Shown here: positions 15,288 through 16,589 of the stretch, piece after piece
Numbering within the stretch: the first letter of the stretch is position 1
Layout of the letters: every line of letters starts with the position of its first letter
Source: CAYHOI01 sp964358175
GTDB lineage: Bacteria > Margulisbacteria > Riflemargulisbacteria > GWF2-35-9
Reading direction: 5' to 3'
DNA length: 16,589 nucleotides
Assembly (NCBI GenBank): GCA_964358175.1
Contig: CAYHOI010000037.1
Location: forward strand, 1 to 16,589
The notes under the pieces: generated by a model
What the model was told of the DNA's origin: nothing
Database searches by the model: none
What the model saw: only the letters and a program-made list of their open reading frames with translations
Program-made: the position numbers and the translations under genes

Positions 15288-15508
15288 AAACGAATGCTAA
15301 TCTCAGCGATGTGAGTATCATCAACAATATATTTTCCTTGTCGATCATGAAGAGTTTCCAGATAGAGTAGAACGGCTTCCCTCAGATTAGAAATCGTTTC
15401 TTCGTATGTTTCTCCTTCTGTCACACATCCGGGCAATTTAGGAACAAACCCTGTAAAACCTCCTTCTTCCTGTGGCTCAACGATGACTTTGTAATAATGC
15501 TCCTTCAT
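15284..15508 (-). CDS. hicB: HicB antitoxin (short form)
   Basis: A 74-residue antitoxin that binds HicA and blocks its active site. It has the degenerate RNase H-like fold: YKVIVEPQEEGGFTGFVPKLPGCVTEGETYEETISNLREAV, split here as PKLPGC and GETYEETISNLREA in the key region. It ends soon after the fold (IAEISIRL), so it lacks the C-terminal helix-turn-helix or ribbon-helix-helix DNA-binding domain of longer HicB proteins. Autorepression by DNA binding is therefore doubtful. GGAG lies eight bases before the ATG. Confidence 0.93.
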   Translation of the reverse strand: MKEHYYKVIVEPQEEGGFTGFVPKLPGCVTEGETYEETISNLREAVLLYLETLHDRQGKYIVDDTHIAEISIRL

Positions 15509-15563
15509 GTCAATGCTCCTTTGCTGATATACTCTACTAAGTCAAATATTCGCATCTCATATC

Positions 15564-15569
15564 ATTATA
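15564..15569 (-). promoter_or_regulatory. Possible hicBA -10 box
   Basis: A perfect TATAAT on the minus strand about 55 bases before the hicB start, in an AT-rich stretch. No good -35 box is found at 16-18 bases; CAAAAA occupies the expected place. It may also drive the small gene, maf and pseB downstream, because no terminator follows hicA. Confidence 0.35.
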
Positions 15570-15609
15570 ACCTAAAATCAAATTTGTTTTTGGGGTTTTG
15601 TCGCTCTTA

Positions 15610-15664
15610 GCGTAAATGGTTTTTCGGCAAGGACTGAAGATCAACGTTTACTGTGCGTAAATGG
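15610..15664. repeat. Two direct copies of a 10-mer downstream of flaG
   Basis: GCGTAAATGG occurs at 15610-15619 and 15655-15664. The second copy belongs to a small TTTAC/GTAAA hairpin just after the flaG stop codon. Without a T-tract it is not a convincing terminator. The 160 bases between flaG and hicB hold no other gene I can support. Confidence 0.4.
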
Positions 15665-15668
15665 GGGG

Positions 15669-16025
15669 CTAACCCGTTTGATCCACGAACAGACCGTCAA
15701 GACTGACCTGAATGTTTGCCGCGATTTTGAGTGCTTCCTCATTGGGGATCTGTCGCACAACCCGCCCCGTTTCAGCATCCACAATACGAGCCACAATTTG
15801 TTTGGTCGTACGATCCACATCCAGCTGAACCGCGCGATCTGACCCCACAATCTTTTTAATTTCTTCCACAAATCGCCGTTGTTCTTCTCGATGTTGCTTG
15901 GCTTCTTGAACCACGTTTGCCGTGGTCGACTCAAGACTTTTCAGCTGTTTTTCATGGGATGCAGGCTTTGGTGCAGCTTTTGATCGGATGTCAGTTTGAG
16001 CATTTTCATCGGTTACGATTATCAT
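15669..16025 (-). CDS. flaG: FlaG family flagellar protein
   Basis: A 118-residue protein of the FlaG family, which is found next to flagellin genes and influences filament length; its exact mechanism is not settled. The N-terminal half is polar and low-complexity (ENAQTDIRSKAAPKPAS, then KQHREEQRRFVEEIKKI). The C-terminal half carries the FlaG signature: LDVDRTTKQIVARIVD, RVVRQIPNEEALKIAANI, LDGLFVDQTG. ATG at 16025 was chosen because GAGGGTG precedes it, whereas a TTG start at 16067 would fall inside the hairpin after flagellin. It sits 79 bases after flagellin, and fliD, which often follows, is absent in this window. Confidence 0.9.
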   Translation of the reverse strand: MIIVTDENAQTDIRSKAAPKPASHEKQLKSLESTTANVVQEAKQHREEQRRFVEEIKKIVGSDRAVQLDVDRTTKQIVARIVDAETGRVVRQIPNEEALKIAANIQVSLDGLFVDQTG

Positions 16026-16053
16026 CTCTGTCACCCTCTTTTCTGGTAAAGTA

Positions 16054-16080
16054 GGCTGGCCTCCCAAAAGGAGGCCAGCC
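16054..16080 (-). terminator. Strong hairpin between flagellin and flaG, likely terminator or attenuator
   Basis: GGCTGGCCTCC and GGAGGCCAGCC form an 11-bp perfect GC-rich stem with a 5-base loop, starting 24 bases past the flagellin stop. On the minus strand it is followed by TACTTTACC instead of a clean T-tract, so termination may be partial and leave low-level reading into flaG. It may also protect the 3' end of the abundant flagellin mRNA. Confidence 0.8.
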
Positions 16081-16104
16081 CTTCTTCAAGATTCCTGCCA
16101 AACG

Positions 16105-16589
16105 TTATTTGAGCAGCTGCAATACTGACTGCGGAAGCTGATTGGCTTGTGCCAACATCGCTGTACCCGCTTGCACCAGAATCTGATTCTTCGTAAAGTT
16201 CATCATTTCTGCTGCCATATCCACGTCACGGATACGAGATTCTGACGCAGTCAGATTCTCTTTCGTGACCCCTAAGTTATTGATCGTGGTCTCCAGCGTA
16301 TACTTCTGGAACGATCCCATGCTGGCTCGTTCGTTGGATACATCGCTGATCGCCTTGTCAATAATCGAAATCGCGGCAGCCGCATTGGTGGTCAGATTGT
16401 AAGTCGCACCCGCGATAATATCATTCAGTCCACCGGTATTCGCGAGTGTCGCGTCATTTCCAATCTTGGCAGCCTGCATGTTGTTAATGCCATAGCTCAC
16501 CAGATTTGTCGCTGATGCGTCATCGGTTAAGGCGAACTTGAGTTCCGCTCCGTTCGGACTAATGGTAACAGCACTGGAAATCACAGCGG
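16105..16589 (-). CDS. Flagellin, C-terminal part (5' end outside window)
   Basis: The last 160 or so residues of a flagellin, the filament subunit. The frame stays open to the window edge, so the true start is beyond it; the GTG at 16584 is an internal codon. The end is typical of the D1/D0 domains: ISIIDKAISDVSNERASMGS, TINNLGVTKENLTASESRIR, DVDMAAEMMNFTKNQILVQA and LPQSVLQLLK. The more variable upstream piece (GAELKFALTDDASATNL) is part of the surface-exposed D2-like region. Serine- and threonine-rich stretches could serve as sites for Maf-dependent glycosylation, but none can be named. Confidence 0.96.
   Translation of the reverse strand, partial: AVISSAVTISPNGAELKFALTDDASATNLVSYGINNMQAAKIGNDATLANTGGLNDIIAGATYNLTTNAAAAISIIDKAISDVSNERASMGSFQKYTLETTINNLGVTKENLTASESRIRDVDMAAEMMNFTKNQILVQAGTAMLAQANQLPQSVLQLLK

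Noticed and set aside
1..16589. CRISPR arrays, tRNA or rRNA genes, and insertion sequences.
   Set aside because: I saw no regularly spaced repeats, no cloverleaf or rRNA sequence and no transposase-like frame.

Overview
The window comes from a motile bacterium that decorates its flagellin with a nonulosonic acid (pseudaminic/legionaminic-type sugar). The lineage cannot be fixed from this sequence. Base composition is moderate, genes are tightly packed with many ATGA-type overlaps, and the gene mix (flagellin, FlaG, Maf/DUF115 protein, PseB, PseF, PseA-like protein, Pse-associated methylase) occurs in several phyla, including uncultured ones.

Layout. The first gene, clpB (124-2721), is on the + strand and is a complete disaggregase gene unrelated to the rest. 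Everything else is on the minus strand and is transcribed from right to left: the 3' end of a flagellin gene cut by the window edge (16105-16589), an intergenic hairpin, flaG (15669-16025), a hicB-hicA toxin-antitoxin pair (15066-15508), a small helical protein of unknown function coupled to a Maf-type flagellin glycosyltransferase (12731-15027), and pseB (11766-12737). Next comes a 1.3-kb stretch of broken defence genes (10491-11765). After it the sugar genes resume: a Gfo/Idh/MocA oxidoreductase, a GT-B-like protein, a DegT-family aminotransferase, a PseF-type CMP-sugar synthetase, a pseudaminic-acid-associated methyltransferase, a GNAT acetyltransferase, a PseA-type N-acetyl-sugar amidotransferase and an amidase-signature enzyme. 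The amidase gene runs tail-to-tail into clpB with a 35-bp overlap.

How it fits together (inference from families and order). PseB starts nonulosonate-precursor synthesis. The oxidoreductase, aminotransferase and GNAT add amino and acyl groups. PseF activates the sugar with CMP. The methylase and the PseA-like/amidase pair tailor it. Maf would transfer it to the flagellin encoded just upstream. Recognisable pseC, pseG and pseI are not in the window, so they must lie elsewhere or be replaced.

The two most interesting points are these. First, the stretch between pseB and the oxidoreductase reads as a collapsed type I restriction-modification island. It holds an HsdM N-terminal stub, a possible DinD tail, a DUF1016/YhcG nuclease lacking its catalytic core, and an open reading frame fusing the start of HsdR to a YgjP-type metallopeptidase that has lost HExxH. 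The nuclease relic also carries two matched 25-bp palindromes. Second, the PseA-like amidotransferase sits two bases from an amidase with an intact Lys-Ser-Ser triad and no HisH/HisF pair is present in the window. This suggests an amidase-fed ammonia supply for sugar amidation.
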